The notes: generated by a model not told the origin, from the letters alone. Numbered from the stretch's first letter, positions 1-5,545 are shown. The stretch is DNA of 5,545 nt from Hyphomicrobiales bacterium (GCA_021775795.1 JAJFHB010000312.1:1-5545), one strand, 5' to 3'. Translations and numbers: made by a program.

Positions 1-108
1 ACTGGAACTGGCAAGCCTCCCAAATGGGCCCGTACTGCGGATATGACCACAGCGATGCCCGAGACAATCTTAACGCAGCATAATCTCCTAAGCACCAGCG
101 CCTGCCAA

Positions 109-145
109 ATGAGCCGGTACCGGGTCTGTCCCGGTGCCGGCTCAT
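109..145 (+). terminator. Strong hairpin, probable terminator of an upstream transcript
   Basis: Bases 109-124 pair with 130-145 in a 16-bp stem, GC-rich apart from its base, with a 5-nt loop (TCTGT). The only imperfection is T118 facing G136, which is a G-U wobble in RNA. The run after the stem is GCGTTTC, so the T-tract is short and the site is not a textbook Rho-independent terminator. On the minus strand the tail would be TTTGG, which is also weak. Its position between a possible upstream gene end (83 or earlier) and the mnhE leader suits a terminator or a transcript-stabilising hairpin. Confidence 0.55.
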
Positions 146-177
146 GCGTTTCGGCGGGCGATCTTCGTTTCACATTC

Positions 178-194
178 CAATGTTTTAAACATTG
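178..194. promoter_or_regulatory. 17-bp AT-rich dyad, candidate operator
   Basis: The site has perfect 8-bp inverted arms, CAATGTTT and AAACATTG, around a single central T at 186. It lies about 140 nt upstream of the mnhE start, in the same intergenic stretch as the CtrA-like box. Dyads of this size and symmetry are typical binding sites of dimeric helix-turn-helix repressors. No regulator gene is visible in the window, so the protein that might bind it is unknown. Confidence 0.35.
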
Positions 195-233
195 CCCCAG
201 ATTGCACTTGGCTTGCGGCGATAGAGGCATTAG

Positions 234-249
234 TTAATCTGTCATTAAC
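234..249 (+). promoter_or_regulatory. CtrA-box-like element, TTAA-N7-TTAAC
   Basis: TTAA at 234-237 and TTAA at 245-248 are separated by exactly seven bases (TCTGTCA), and the second half-site is followed by C. This matches the consensus described for CtrA, the essential cell-cycle response regulator of Alphaproteobacteria. The box sits 84 nt upstream of the mnhE ATG, a plausible promoter position. CtrA can activate or repress depending on its overlap with the -35 or -10 region. Because the promoter itself is not clear, the direction of control cannot be stated. Confidence 0.45.
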
Positions 250-276
250 CATAGCGATCTAGCAACGGTCAGGGTG

Positions 277-293
277 AACTGGAACGTCCAGTT
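277..293 (+). promoter_or_regulatory. Small leader hairpin or operator upstream of mnhE
   Basis: AACTGGA (277-283) and TCCAGTT (287-293) are perfect 7-bp inverted arms around ACG. A second pairing overlaps it: AGCAAC (261-266) is complementary to GTTGCT (291-296), so the two stems compete for bases 291-293. The element ends 39 nt before the mnhE ATG, and it would lie in the mRNA leader if transcription starts near the CtrA-like box. It could act as an RNA structure or as a protein-binding dyad. No known riboswitch class is recognised. Confidence 0.3.
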
Positions 294-332
294 GCTGCGG
301 CGCGGTATGCAATTGTGAGGGGGCAAGACAGT

Positions 333-806
333 ATGAGAGCGCTCAGTCTTGGTTGCGTACTATTTCTGTTCTGGCTCCTCCTGTCTGGTCACTACTCTGT
401 ATTGCTTGTTACGCTTGGTGTTCTGAGCTGCGCTGCAATCGTTCTTCTCGTCATGCGCATGCAGGTACTCGACGATGAAGGCCATCCTATTCATCTGGTC
501 CTTCCCGCTTTCACGTTCTGGCCGTGGCTGATCTTTGAAATTCTGAAGTCGGGTTGGACGGTCTCAAAGATTATCCTGAGTCCTTCGCTTCCCATATCAC
601 CAACCCTGACGAAGGTACGCGCTGGTCAGAAGACACGTGTCGGTGTCTATACCTATGCCAATTCCATCACTTTGACGCCGGGAACCATCTCCGTTGACGT
701 GCAGGGCAATGACATTCTTGTTCACGCCATCACGGAAGGAGGCGCCCTTGAACTCGCCGAGGGCGTCATGGACAAGCGGGTAAGTCGTTTCGAAGGTGCC
801 AAGTGA
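333..806 (+). CDS. mnhE: Na+/H+ antiporter subunit E (MnhE/MrpE)
   Basis: This small membrane subunit of the multi-subunit Mrp/Mnh antiporter exchanges no ions by itself, but the family is needed for a full complex. The 157-residue product is normal for MnhE. Two hydrophobic segments at about residues 4-41 (the second ending at MRM) are followed by a third hydrophobic stretch around 55-71 containing FWPWLIFEILKSG. A soluble C-terminal part then carries the family signature ANSITLTPGT (109-118) and the following VDVQGNDILVHAI. The ATG at 333 is preceded by AGGGGG at 318-323 with a 9-nt gap. An in-frame GTG at 315 would add six polar residues and has no comparable ribosome site. The stop overlaps the mnhF ATG by one base (TGATG), so the two are translationally coupled. 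It is the first gene of the operon. Confidence 0.96.
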   Translation: MRALSLGCVLFLFWLLLSGHYSVLLVTLGVLSCAAIVLLVMRMQVLDDEGHPIHLVLPAFTFWPWLIFEILKSGWTVSKIILSPSLPISPTLTKVRAGQKTRVGVYTYANSITLTPGTISVDVQGNDILVHAITEGGALELAEGVMDKRVSRFEGAK

Positions 807-1090
807 TGTTCGAGATCGCAGCCATTGCCGTCGTGCTGGCCCATGTTTTCGCGGTCGCCCGGGCCTTAAAGGGTCCAACGGTGTTTGATCGATTGCTAGC
901 TGCAAACTCCATCGGCACTGCGGCTATCTTACTGCTCGCCGTTGTTGGTTTCCTGGCCGGCAGGCCGGAGTTTCTCGACATCGGCATTACTTATGGTCTG
1001 CTCAACCTGATCGGCACGCTGGCAGTGTTGAAGTTCTTCAGATATGGCGATCTGAGTCTTGATGCTGATGAGGAGGTGCAGGATAAATGA
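806..1090 (+). CDS. mnhF: Na+/H+ antiporter subunit F (MnhF/MrpF)
   Basis: A three-helix membrane subunit of the Mrp complex, 94 residues, the usual size for the family. Helix 1 covers about 3-21. It is followed by the conserved GPTVFDRLLAANSIGT (23-38) with its characteristic DR pair. Helix 2 covers about 37-51. Helix 3 begins in the signature FLDIGITYGLLNLIGTLAVLKF (56-77 region), whose Asp58 is conserved in the family. The C-terminus is short and acidic. I prefer ATG at 806, spaced about 9 nt from AAGG (793-796). A GTG at 803 in the same frame would add one residue and give a 4-nt overlap with mnhE. The gene ends in an ATGA overlap with mnhG. Confidence 0.96.
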   Translation: MFEIAAIAVVLAHVFAVARALKGPTVFDRLLAANSIGTAAILLLAVVGFLAGRPEFLDIGITYGLLNLIGTLAVLKFFRYGDLSLDADEEVQDK

Positions 1091-1422
1091 GCGATTTGAT
1101 CATCGACGTTTTGAGCTGGCCGCTGATCGTCGCAGGAAGTTTCTTTTACCTGGTGGGCTCCTTTGGCCTCTGGCGCATGCCGGATGTGTTCTCTCGCATG
1201 CATGCTGCCAGTGTGAGCGACACGGTTGGTGCCGGATTGCTCATCGCCGGCATGATGCTGCAGGCGGGCCTGTCGCTGGTCACCGCCAAGTTGGCAGTTA
1301 TTCTCATCATCCTTATCTTCACCGGTCCGGTTGCGACCCATGCAATTGCGCGCGCCGCCCGTTACTCCGGAATCGAGCCGCTGCTGCACAGCAACAAGGA
1401 GGACGGATCATCGAAGCCCTGA
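1087..1422 (+). CDS. mnhG: Na+/H+ antiporter subunit G (MnhG/MrpG)
   Basis: Small membrane subunit of the Mrp complex (PhaG/MnhG/YufB family), 111 residues as read. Three helices are visible at about 11-29, 46-62 and 66-80. Between the first two is the family hallmark GLWRMPDVFSRMHAASVSDT (27-46), and the third ends in TGPVATHAIARAA (79-91), also typical. The ATG at 1087 overlaps the mnhF stop by 4 nt and is served by AGGAGG at 1071-1076. The last four residues (SSKP) may be an extension. If base 1409 were G instead of C, the frame would stop at 1408-1410 after Gly107, giving the ATGA junction used by neighbouring genes. The product works in the membrane with the other subunits. Confidence 0.95.
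   Translation: MSDLIIDVLSWPLIVAGSFFYLVGSFGLWRMPDVFSRMHAASVSDTVGAGLLIAGMMLQAGLSLVTAKLAVILIILIFTGPVATHAIARAARYSGIEPLLHSNKEDGSSKP
1396..1402 (+). promoter_or_regulatory. Shine-Dalgarno that points to an ATC start
   Basis: AAGGAGG inside the mnhG 3' end is a near-perfect Shine-Dalgarno, but no ATG, GTG or TTG in the downstream frame lies at a normal distance. ATC codons lie 4 nt (1407) and 7 nt (1410) after it. The first ATG is at 1428, 25 nt away. The site bears on the start of the next gene, either through a rare ATC start or through a substituted or misread base at 1409. Confidence 0.6.
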
Positions 1423-1955
1423 TCAATATGGTTCTGCTTACGCTGATGGCCGCGGTCACCATTGGGATCGTCCGGGCGCGAAATCTCTTTGCAGTTGTGG
1501 TTCTCAGCGGCATCTACAGCTTTCTCATGGCGAGCGTCATGATTGTGCTGGATGCAGTCGATGTGGCGATGACCGAGGCCTCAGTAGGCGCTGGCATGTC
1601 GATGGTCCTCATGCTCGGTGTTCTCTACCTCACGAAGGTGGAAGAAGCCGTTCCAAGCCACACCCCCTGGCTGCCCTTGTTCGTGGCTGTCGGTACGGCT
1701 GCGGTCTTGCTGTATGGCACAGTCGGCCTGCCTCCGTTCGGTGCGGCAGAGAACATCGTGCACGCCCATGTGGCACCGAGGTACCTCGAACAGTCGATTG
1801 CGGAAACCACGGTTCCAAACGTTGTGACTTCAGTGCTTGCCAGCTACCGGGGCTTCGACACGCTGGGCGAAACCGTGGTGATTTTCACGGCCGGTTTTGC
1901 AGTGCTCTTGTTACTGCGCGGCCGCCGGCGCTCACGTCCAAGCGACGATGCCTAG
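1407..1955 (+). CDS. DUF4040 / MbhD-MbhE-like subunit (separate C-terminal module of MrpA)
   Basis: This membrane subunit is equivalent to the C-terminal region of MrpA and to MbhD plus MbhE of membrane-bound hydrogenases. It is often annotated as a DUF4040 protein or antiporter subunit B. From 1407 it has 182 residues; from the first ATG (1428) it has 175. Numbering from 1407, the DUF4040 part covers about 6-75 with three helices and conserved RNLFAVVVLSGIYS (25-38) and LDAVDVAMTEASVGAG (48-63). A fourth helix at 88-107 and a last one at 155-170 follow. The latter is preceded by the MbhE-like PNVVTSVLASYRGFDTLGE (137-155). The acidic residues Asp49, Asp52, Glu57 and Glu155 lie in or beside helices and are typical. 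The start is uncertain: homologues usually begin close to the IIEAL residues encoded from 1407, and starting at 1428 leaves the first helix short. It ends 18 nt before mnhB. Confidence 0.9.
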   Translation: MIEALINMVLLTLMAAVTIGIVRARNLFAVVVLSGIYSFLMASVMIVLDAVDVAMTEASVGAGMSMVLMLGVLYLTKVEEAVPSHTPWLPLFVAVGTAAVLLYGTVGLPPFGAAENIVHAHVAPRYLEQSIAETTVPNVVTSVLASYRGFDTLGETVVIFTAGFAVLLLLRGRRRSRPSDDA

Positions 1956-1973
1956 GCGCGGAGGTAAAGTCTC

Positions 1974-2390
1974 ATGAAATTTGACCTCATCCTGCGTATC
2001 GCATCAAAACTGCTGCTGCCGTTCATTCTGCTGTTTGCGCTTTATGTTCAGTTTCACGGTGACTACGGACCGGGCGGTGGCTTTCAGGCCGGTGTCATCG
2101 GCGCTGCCATGGTCATTCTTTATGCGATTATTTTCGGCCTCGAAGCGGCTAAGCGTGCTGTCCCTCCCATCGTCGTTGAAACGATGATTGCGCTGGGGGC
2201 TTTGCTGTTCGCCGGAGTTGGCGTTACCAGCATGTTGCTGGGCGGGGAGTTTCTGAATTATTCGGTTTTGGCGCACGAACCTGCGCACGGCCAGCATCTT
2301 GGGATCCTTCTGGTAGAGCTGGGTGTACTCATCACTGTGGCCGGGACCATGGTCACCTTCTTCTACACCTTTGCTGGACGGGGGCGCTGA
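1974..2390 (+). CDS. mnhB: Na+/H+ antiporter subunit B (MnhB/MrpB)
   Basis: A membrane subunit of the Mrp complex with an MnhB domain over almost its whole 138-residue length, the family's normal size. Helix 1 lies at about 12-27. It is followed by the hallmark YVQFHGDYGPGGGFQAGV (24-41), whose PGGGF stretch is nearly invariant. Further helices lie at about 40-56, 67-89 and 107-133, the last beginning HLGILLVELGV. The ATG at 1974 has GGAGGT at 1960-1965 with an 8-nt gap. This is the only gene in the cluster with a true spacer before it (18 nt), so it may be initiated independently rather than by coupling. The stop overlaps the mnhC ATG by one base. Confidence 0.97.
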   Translation: MKFDLILRIASKLLLPFILLFALYVQFHGDYGPGGGFQAGVIGAAMVILYAIIFGLEAAKRAVPPIVVETMIALGALLFAGVGVTSMLLGGEFLNYSVLAHEPAHGQHLGILLVELGVLITVAGTMVTFFYTFAGRGR

Positions 2391-2758
2391 TGGAATTCGT
2401 CGAGCAAATTGTTTCGCATTACAATCAGTGGATCACTATTTTCCTGATGGTGGCGGGCCTTTATATCGTGGTGGCCCGTGGCAACATGGTGAAGAAACTC
2501 GTCGGCCTGTCGCTGTTTCAAACCTCAGTCTATCTGCTCTATCTCAGCCCCGGAAAAATTCTCGGGGGAACGGCCCCCATTCTGGAAGAAGGCTTTGAGG
2601 TCTATTCGAACCCATTGCCACACGTCTTGATGCTGACCGCGATCGTCGTCGGCCTGGCGACGCTTGCAGTGGGCCTGGCTCTGGTCGTCCGGATCAATGA
2701 GGCTTACGGCACCATCGAAGAAGATGAAATCTTCGCAGACGGCGAGGACGGCAAATGA
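2390..2758 (+). CDS. mnhC: Na+/H+ antiporter subunit C (MnhC/MrpC, NuoK-like)
   Basis: The NuoK-like subunit of the Mrp complex, 122 residues with three helices at about 14-29, 36-52 and 79-100. Family signatures are GLYIVVARGNMVKKLVGLSL (23-42) and NPLPHVLMLTAIVVGLA (74-90). The second corresponds to the NPLPQALVLTAIVIG-type motif of MnhC, with His78 where many members have Gln. Compared with NuoK of complex I, the loop between helices 2 and 3 is longer (residues 53-73), as is usual in MnhC. The C-terminal tail is acidic and cytoplasmic by inference. It overlaps mnhB by one base and mnhD by four. In the complex it should sit between the B subunit and the D-type antiporter subunit, by analogy with known Mrp and complex I structures. 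Confidence 0.96.
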   Translation: MEFVEQIVSHYNQWITIFLMVAGLYIVVARGNMVKKLVGLSLFQTSVYLLYLSPGKILGGTAPILEEGFEVYSNPLPHVLMLTAIVVGLATLAVGLALVVRINEAYGTIEEDEIFADGEDGK

Positions 2759-4233
2759 TGGACCAGCTGCCTGCGCTGCAGGTCGTAATTCCACTGCTGG
2801 GAGCTTTGGCCTGTGCCCTCGCTCGCCACGGTGGCGTCGCCTGGTTCATAGCCACAGTAGTCAGCTGGGCCATGCCGGTTGTTGCCTGGTTGCTGCTCTC
2901 GCAGGCGCTTTCAGGCGGCACAATTTCGTATTCCATGGGCGGATGGGCACCGCCCTGGGGAATTGAATACCGGGTCGATGCCTTGAGCGGTTTTGTGCTG
3001 CTATTGGTGTCAATTGTCGGCGCCGTCATCATGCCCTATGCGCGGCGTAGCGTAGCTTCTGAAATCGAGGAAAAGAACCGGGCATGGTTCTATACGATGT
3101 ATCTCCTCTGTCTCTGTGGTCTTCTCGGCATCACCATCACAGGTGATGCGTTCAATGCCTTTGTGTTTCTGGAAGTGTCTTCGCTGTCGACCTACGCCAT
3201 GATCGCGATGGGCAAGGACAGACGCGCCTTGCTCGCGGCTTATCAGTATCTGATCATGGGAACCATTGGCGCCACTTTTTACGTCATTGGGGTTGGGCTG
3301 CTGTATTCCGTCACCGGTACGCTCAACATGGTGGATCTGGCACAACGCATCCCCGAAGTAGAGAGCACGCGCCCGGTGCTGGCGGCGCTGGCCTTTATCA
3401 TAGTCGGTGTCAGCCTGAAACTCGCCCTGTTCCCGCTGCATGTCTGGTTGCCAAACGCATATGCCTACGCGCCGTCGACCGCGTCGGCTTTTCTTGCGGC
3501 CACCGCCACCAAGGTTGCGATCTATCTGATGTTGCGGTTCCTGTTCACCGTGTTCGGTGTCGGCATCACATTTGACAGTTTGCCGATAACAAACATCTTC
3601 CTGGTGTTATCTCTTGCAGCAATGTTCGGGGCCTCAATCGTTGCTATCTTCCAAGATAACCTGAAGCGCATGCTGGCTTATTCCTCTGTGGCACAGATCG
3701 GCTACATCACTTTAGGCATAGCGCTGGCAAATCACACAGGCATGACGGGCGGCATTGTGCATCTCATCAATCACGCGATGATAAAGGGTGGATTGTTTCT
3801 TCTGCTCGGCGCCGTCGTTTTCCGCATTGGCAGTGTCAAAATTGACGATTTGGCAGGTCTTGGCCGCAAGATGCCCATTACCATGGGGGCGTTTGTAATC
3901 GCCGGCCTCAGCATGATCGGTGTGCCAGGTACTGCCGGGTTCATCAGCAAATGGTTTCTGGCCGTCGGGGCTATGGAGCACGGCTGGTGGTGGATTGTCT
4001 TCCTTCTGGTCGCAAGCTCCATTCTCTCGGTCGTTTACATCGGCCGGGTCGTGGAGGTTGTGTGGTTCCGGGAACCCTCTGAAAAAGTGGCCGAAGCGAA
4101 AGACGTGCCTTTGGACATGATGGTTCCCGCTCTCCTGCTGGTTGCCGCATCCGTCTATTTCGGCGTCGACACGAGATTGACGGCAGACATTGCAGCACTC
4201 GCTGCTGAAGCGCTTCTTGGAGGTGTCCGATGA
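2755..4233 (+). CDS. mnhD: Na+/H+ antiporter subunit D (MnhD/MrpD), proton-conducting
   Basis: A large antiporter-like subunit homologous to NuoM/NuoN/NuoL, 492 residues, the usual MnhD length, with the proton-conducting membrane transporter domain at about 130-420. The charged residues of the proton path are all visible: Glu140 in FLEVSSLSTY (helix 5), Lys222 in SLKLALFPLHVWLP (helix 7), Lys253 in ATKVAIYL (helix 8), His340 and Lys344 in NHAMIKGG (helix 11), and Lys399 in ISKWF (helix 12). They are positioned as in functional MrpD proteins, which suggests an active pump module. The N-terminal loop GGWAPPWGIEYRVD (62-75) is also typical. The start is ATGATG, so residue 1 could be at 2755 (4-nt overlap with mnhC, chosen) or 2758. 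It ends in an ATGA overlap with the next gene, a paralogue. Ion selectivity cannot be read from the sequence. Confidence 0.97.
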   Translation: MMDQLPALQVVIPLLGALACALARHGGVAWFIATVVSWAMPVVAWLLLSQALSGGTISYSMGGWAPPWGIEYRVDALSGFVLLLVSIVGAVIMPYARRSVASEIEEKNRAWFYTMYLLCLCGLLGITITGDAFNAFVFLEVSSLSTYAMIAMGKDRRALLAAYQYLIMGTIGATFYVIGVGLLYSVTGTLNMVDLAQRIPEVESTRPVLAALAFIIVGVSLKLALFPLHVWLPNAYAYAPSTASAFLAATATKVAIYLMLRFLFTVFGVGITFDSLPITNIFLVLSLAAMFGASIVAIFQDNLKRMLAYSSVAQIGYITLGIALANHTGMTGGIVHLINHAMIKGGLFLLLGAVVFRIGSVKIDDLAGLGRKMPITMGAFVIAGLSMIGVPGTAGFISKWFLAVGAMEHGWWWIVFLLVASSILSVVYIGRVVEVVWFREPSEKVAEAKDVPLDMMVPALLLVAASVYFGVDTRLTADIAALAAEALLGGVR

Positions 4234-5545
4234 GCGGATCTGACATGATCATCGTCTGCCTCGCCATTCCGGTAGTTGCCGCTGCATTGATTGGATTGTG
4301 CGGTAAGCATCCCAACCTGCGGGAGGCCGTTACACTTACAGCGGCAGGCGGATTGTTGATCGCTGTGCTGGCGATCTACAGGGACGTCCGTGCAGGTGAA
4401 ATGCCAGCGGTAAGGTTTTTTGAAATCATCCCGGGAACAGGCGTAACCGCCGGCGTTGACATTGCCTTCAAGGTTGAGCCGCTCGGGATGCTGTTTGCCC
4501 TCGTAGCTTCCGGCTTGTGGATCGTAAATTCGATCTATTCCATCGGCTACATGCGCGGGAACAACGAGCCGCGTCAAACGCCATTTTATATGTGCTTCGC
4601 TGTAGCGCTGGCCAGCACCATGGGCATTGCCTTTGCCTCAAATCTGTTCACTCTGTTTTTGTTCTACGAAATTCTGACCCTGTCGACCTATCCGCTCGTA
4701 ACGCACAAGGGAAATGCGGAAGCGCGGAATGGTGGGCGCATGTATTTGCTGATCCTGCTTGGCACCTCCATGGGCCTGTTTCTTCCTGCCATCGTCTGGA
4801 CCTATGTTCTGAGCGGTACGATGGAGTTCAGCCCCGGTGGCATTCTGGCGGGTAAGGCCGACGGTGCAATCGTCGGCATCCTGCTCGCGCTCTATGCCTT
4901 CGGTATCGGCAAGGCGGCGTTGATGCCGTTCCACCGCTGGCTGCCGGCGGCCATGGTGGCGCCAACGCCGGTGAGTGCGCTTCTGCACGCAGTGGCCGTG
5001 GTCAAGGCGGGCGTGTTCTCCATTGTCAAGGTGATCGTCTATGTCTTTGGTGTGGAGTGGCTTTCAGCGGCGGGTACCGGCGATTGGCTCGCCTGGGTTG
5101 CGGGCATCACCGTGCTCGCGGCCTCGCTGATTGCCTTGCAGCAGGACAATCTGAAACGGCGACTCGCCTATTCTACGATAAGCCAGTTGGCCTACGTCGT
5201 CTTGGCGGCGGCAATACTGACGCCGATCTCGGTTGTCGGCGCCGCGATGCACATCGCTGCGCATGCCTTGGGAAAGATCACCCTGTTCTTCGCAGCCGGC
5301 TCGATTTACACCGCCGCGCATCTGACCGAGGTCAGCCAGCTTAACGGAATCGGCCGGCGCATGCCCTGGACGATGACAGCCTTTGCCATTGGCGCATTGA
5401 GCATGATCGGCATTCCGCCGACAGCCGGTTTCCTCGGCAAATGGTTCATGCTTTCCGGCGCTATGGAAACCGGACACTGGTTCGCGGTGGCCGTGATATT
5501 CATCAGCACTCTGCTGAATGCGGGCTATTTTTTGCCGATCGTCTA
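4230..5545 (+). CDS. Second antiporter-like subunit (MnhD/NuoL family), partial at right edge
   Basis: An open frame of 438 codons with no stop before the window ends, so the C-terminus is missing. It belongs to the same proton-conducting transporter family as mnhD. Its VEPLG motif and GKAALMPFHRWLP-AAM-APTPVSALLHA stretch resemble NuoL and the N-terminal half of MrpA more than mnhD does. Key residues are present: Glu147 in FYEILTLSTY, Lys228 in GIGKAALMPF, Lys259 in VVKAG, His345 and Lys349 in HALGK, and Lys404 in GKWF. It should therefore be a functional proton channel module, possibly replacing the N-terminal domain of MrpA, whose C-terminal module is encoded upstream. The ATG at 4230 overlaps the mnhD stop by 4 nt and has GGAGGT at 4219-4224 with a 5-nt gap. 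Full-length members have about 490-560 residues, so roughly 50-120 are missing. Confidence 0.95.
   Translation, partial: MSGSDMIIVCLAIPVVAAALIGLCGKHPNLREAVTLTAAGGLLIAVLAIYRDVRAGEMPAVRFFEIIPGTGVTAGVDIAFKVEPLGMLFALVASGLWIVNSIYSIGYMRGNNEPRQTPFYMCFAVALASTMGIAFASNLFTLFLFYEILTLSTYPLVTHKGNAEARNGGRMYLLILLGTSMGLFLPAIVWTYVLSGTMEFSPGGILAGKADGAIVGILLALYAFGIGKAALMPFHRWLPAAMVAPTPVSALLHAVAVVKAGVFSIVKVIVYVFGVEWLSAAGTGDWLAWVAGITVLAASLIALQQDNLKRRLAYSTISQLAYVVLAAAILTPISVVGAAMHIAAHALGKITLFFAAGSIYTAAHLTEVSQLNGIGRRMPWTMTAFAIGALSMIGIPPTAGFLGKWFMLSGAMETGHWFAVAVIFISTLLNAGYFLPIV

Larger units (their letters stand above)
1..332. other. Upstream intergenic region, possibly with the tail of a preceding gene
   Basis: No convincing complete gene lies here. 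On the + strand two frames are open from the left edge and stop early. One stops at 44-46. The other stops with TAA at 81-83 and reads 26 residues ending in DNLNAA. Either could be the 3' end of an upstream gene, which the hairpin at 109-145 would fit, but neither peptide is recognisable. A 64-codon frame from 43 to 237 runs straight through that hairpin, has no good ribosome site and resembles no family I know. The rest looks regulatory: an AT-rich dyad, a CtrA-like box and a leader hairpin, each listed separately. No strong sigma-70 promoter stands out. A weak pairing of TTGCGG (213-218) with TAATCT (235-240), 16 nt apart, is the best I can offer. Confidence 0.6.

Noticed and set aside
43..237. 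64-codon + strand frame upstream of the operon
   Set aside because: It runs through the strong hairpin at 109-145 and the 17-bp dyad, has no clear ribosome site, and its product has no recognisable features.
213..240. Possible sigma-70 promoter, TTGCGG-N16-TAATCT
   Set aside because: The -10 element matches only half of the consensus, and many equally good pairs exist. It is mentioned only as context for the CtrA-like box.
311..319. AATTGTGAG just before mnhE, resembling the left half of the lac operator
   Set aside because: There is no matching right half, and the stretch merges into the ribosome-binding purines, so the likeness is taken as chance.
1059..1406. Long N-terminal extension of the DUF4040 gene back to an ATG at 1059
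   Set aside because: The extension is mnhF/mnhG read in another frame, is Cys/His/Arg-rich and lacks membrane helices. The family-like protein begins near 1407-1428.
1331..1984. 217-codon + strand frame overlapping mnhG, the DUF4040 gene and the start of mnhB
   Set aside because: It reads the clear DUF4040 membrane protein out of frame and is rich in Arg, Cys, His and Gly, as expected for a shadow of a GC-rich gene.
4155..4577. 140-codon minus-strand frame over the start of the second antiporter gene
   Set aside because: It is the antisense of a well-supported gene with a polar, low-complexity product. The same applies to the other minus-strand frames in the window.

Overview
The window is most of an Mrp/Mnh-type cation:proton antiporter operon. 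It is read entirely on the + strand and is cut by the right edge. The DNA has moderately high GC, tight 1-4 nt gene overlaps, and a TTAA-N7-TTAA(C) element upstream that matches the CtrA box. Together with the subunit types, these suggest an alphaproteobacterium (for example Hyphomicrobiales or Rhodobacterales). The genus cannot be read from the sequence.

Layout. Bases 1-332 carry no convincing complete gene. They hold a strong hairpin (109-145) that probably ends an upstream transcript, a 17-bp AT-rich dyad (178-194), a CtrA-like box (234-249) and a small leader hairpin (277-293). The operon then runs mnhE (333-806), mnhF (806-1090), mnhG (1087-1422), a DUF4040/MbhD-MbhE-like subunit equivalent to the C-terminal part of MrpA (about 1407 or 1428-1955), mnhB (1974-2390), mnhC (2390-2758), mnhD (2755-4233), and a second NuoL/NuoM-type antiporter subunit (4230 to beyond 5545).

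How the genes work together. In this family the two large MnhD/NuoL-like proteins carry the proton-pathway lysines and glutamates. The small E, F, G, B, C and DUF4040 proteins build the remaining membrane domain, where the coupled cation is thought to cross. The classical MrpA is split here: its C-terminal module is a separate gene lying upstream of mnhB, and an N-terminal-like module lies after mnhD. The order E-F-G-(A C-terminal)-B-C-D matches the membrane half of the archaeal Mbh/Mbs complexes. What follows 5545 therefore matters for deciding between a free-standing antiporter and a larger redox-linked complex.

The most notable local oddity is at the mnhG/DUF4040 junction. A good Shine-Dalgarno is followed by ATC ATC instead of ATG ATC. 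A single base difference at 1409 would restore both a normal ATG start and a 4-nt ATGA overlap like those elsewhere in the operon. Otherwise this is a typical antiporter operon, and I see no mobile element, CRISPR array, tRNA or rRNA.
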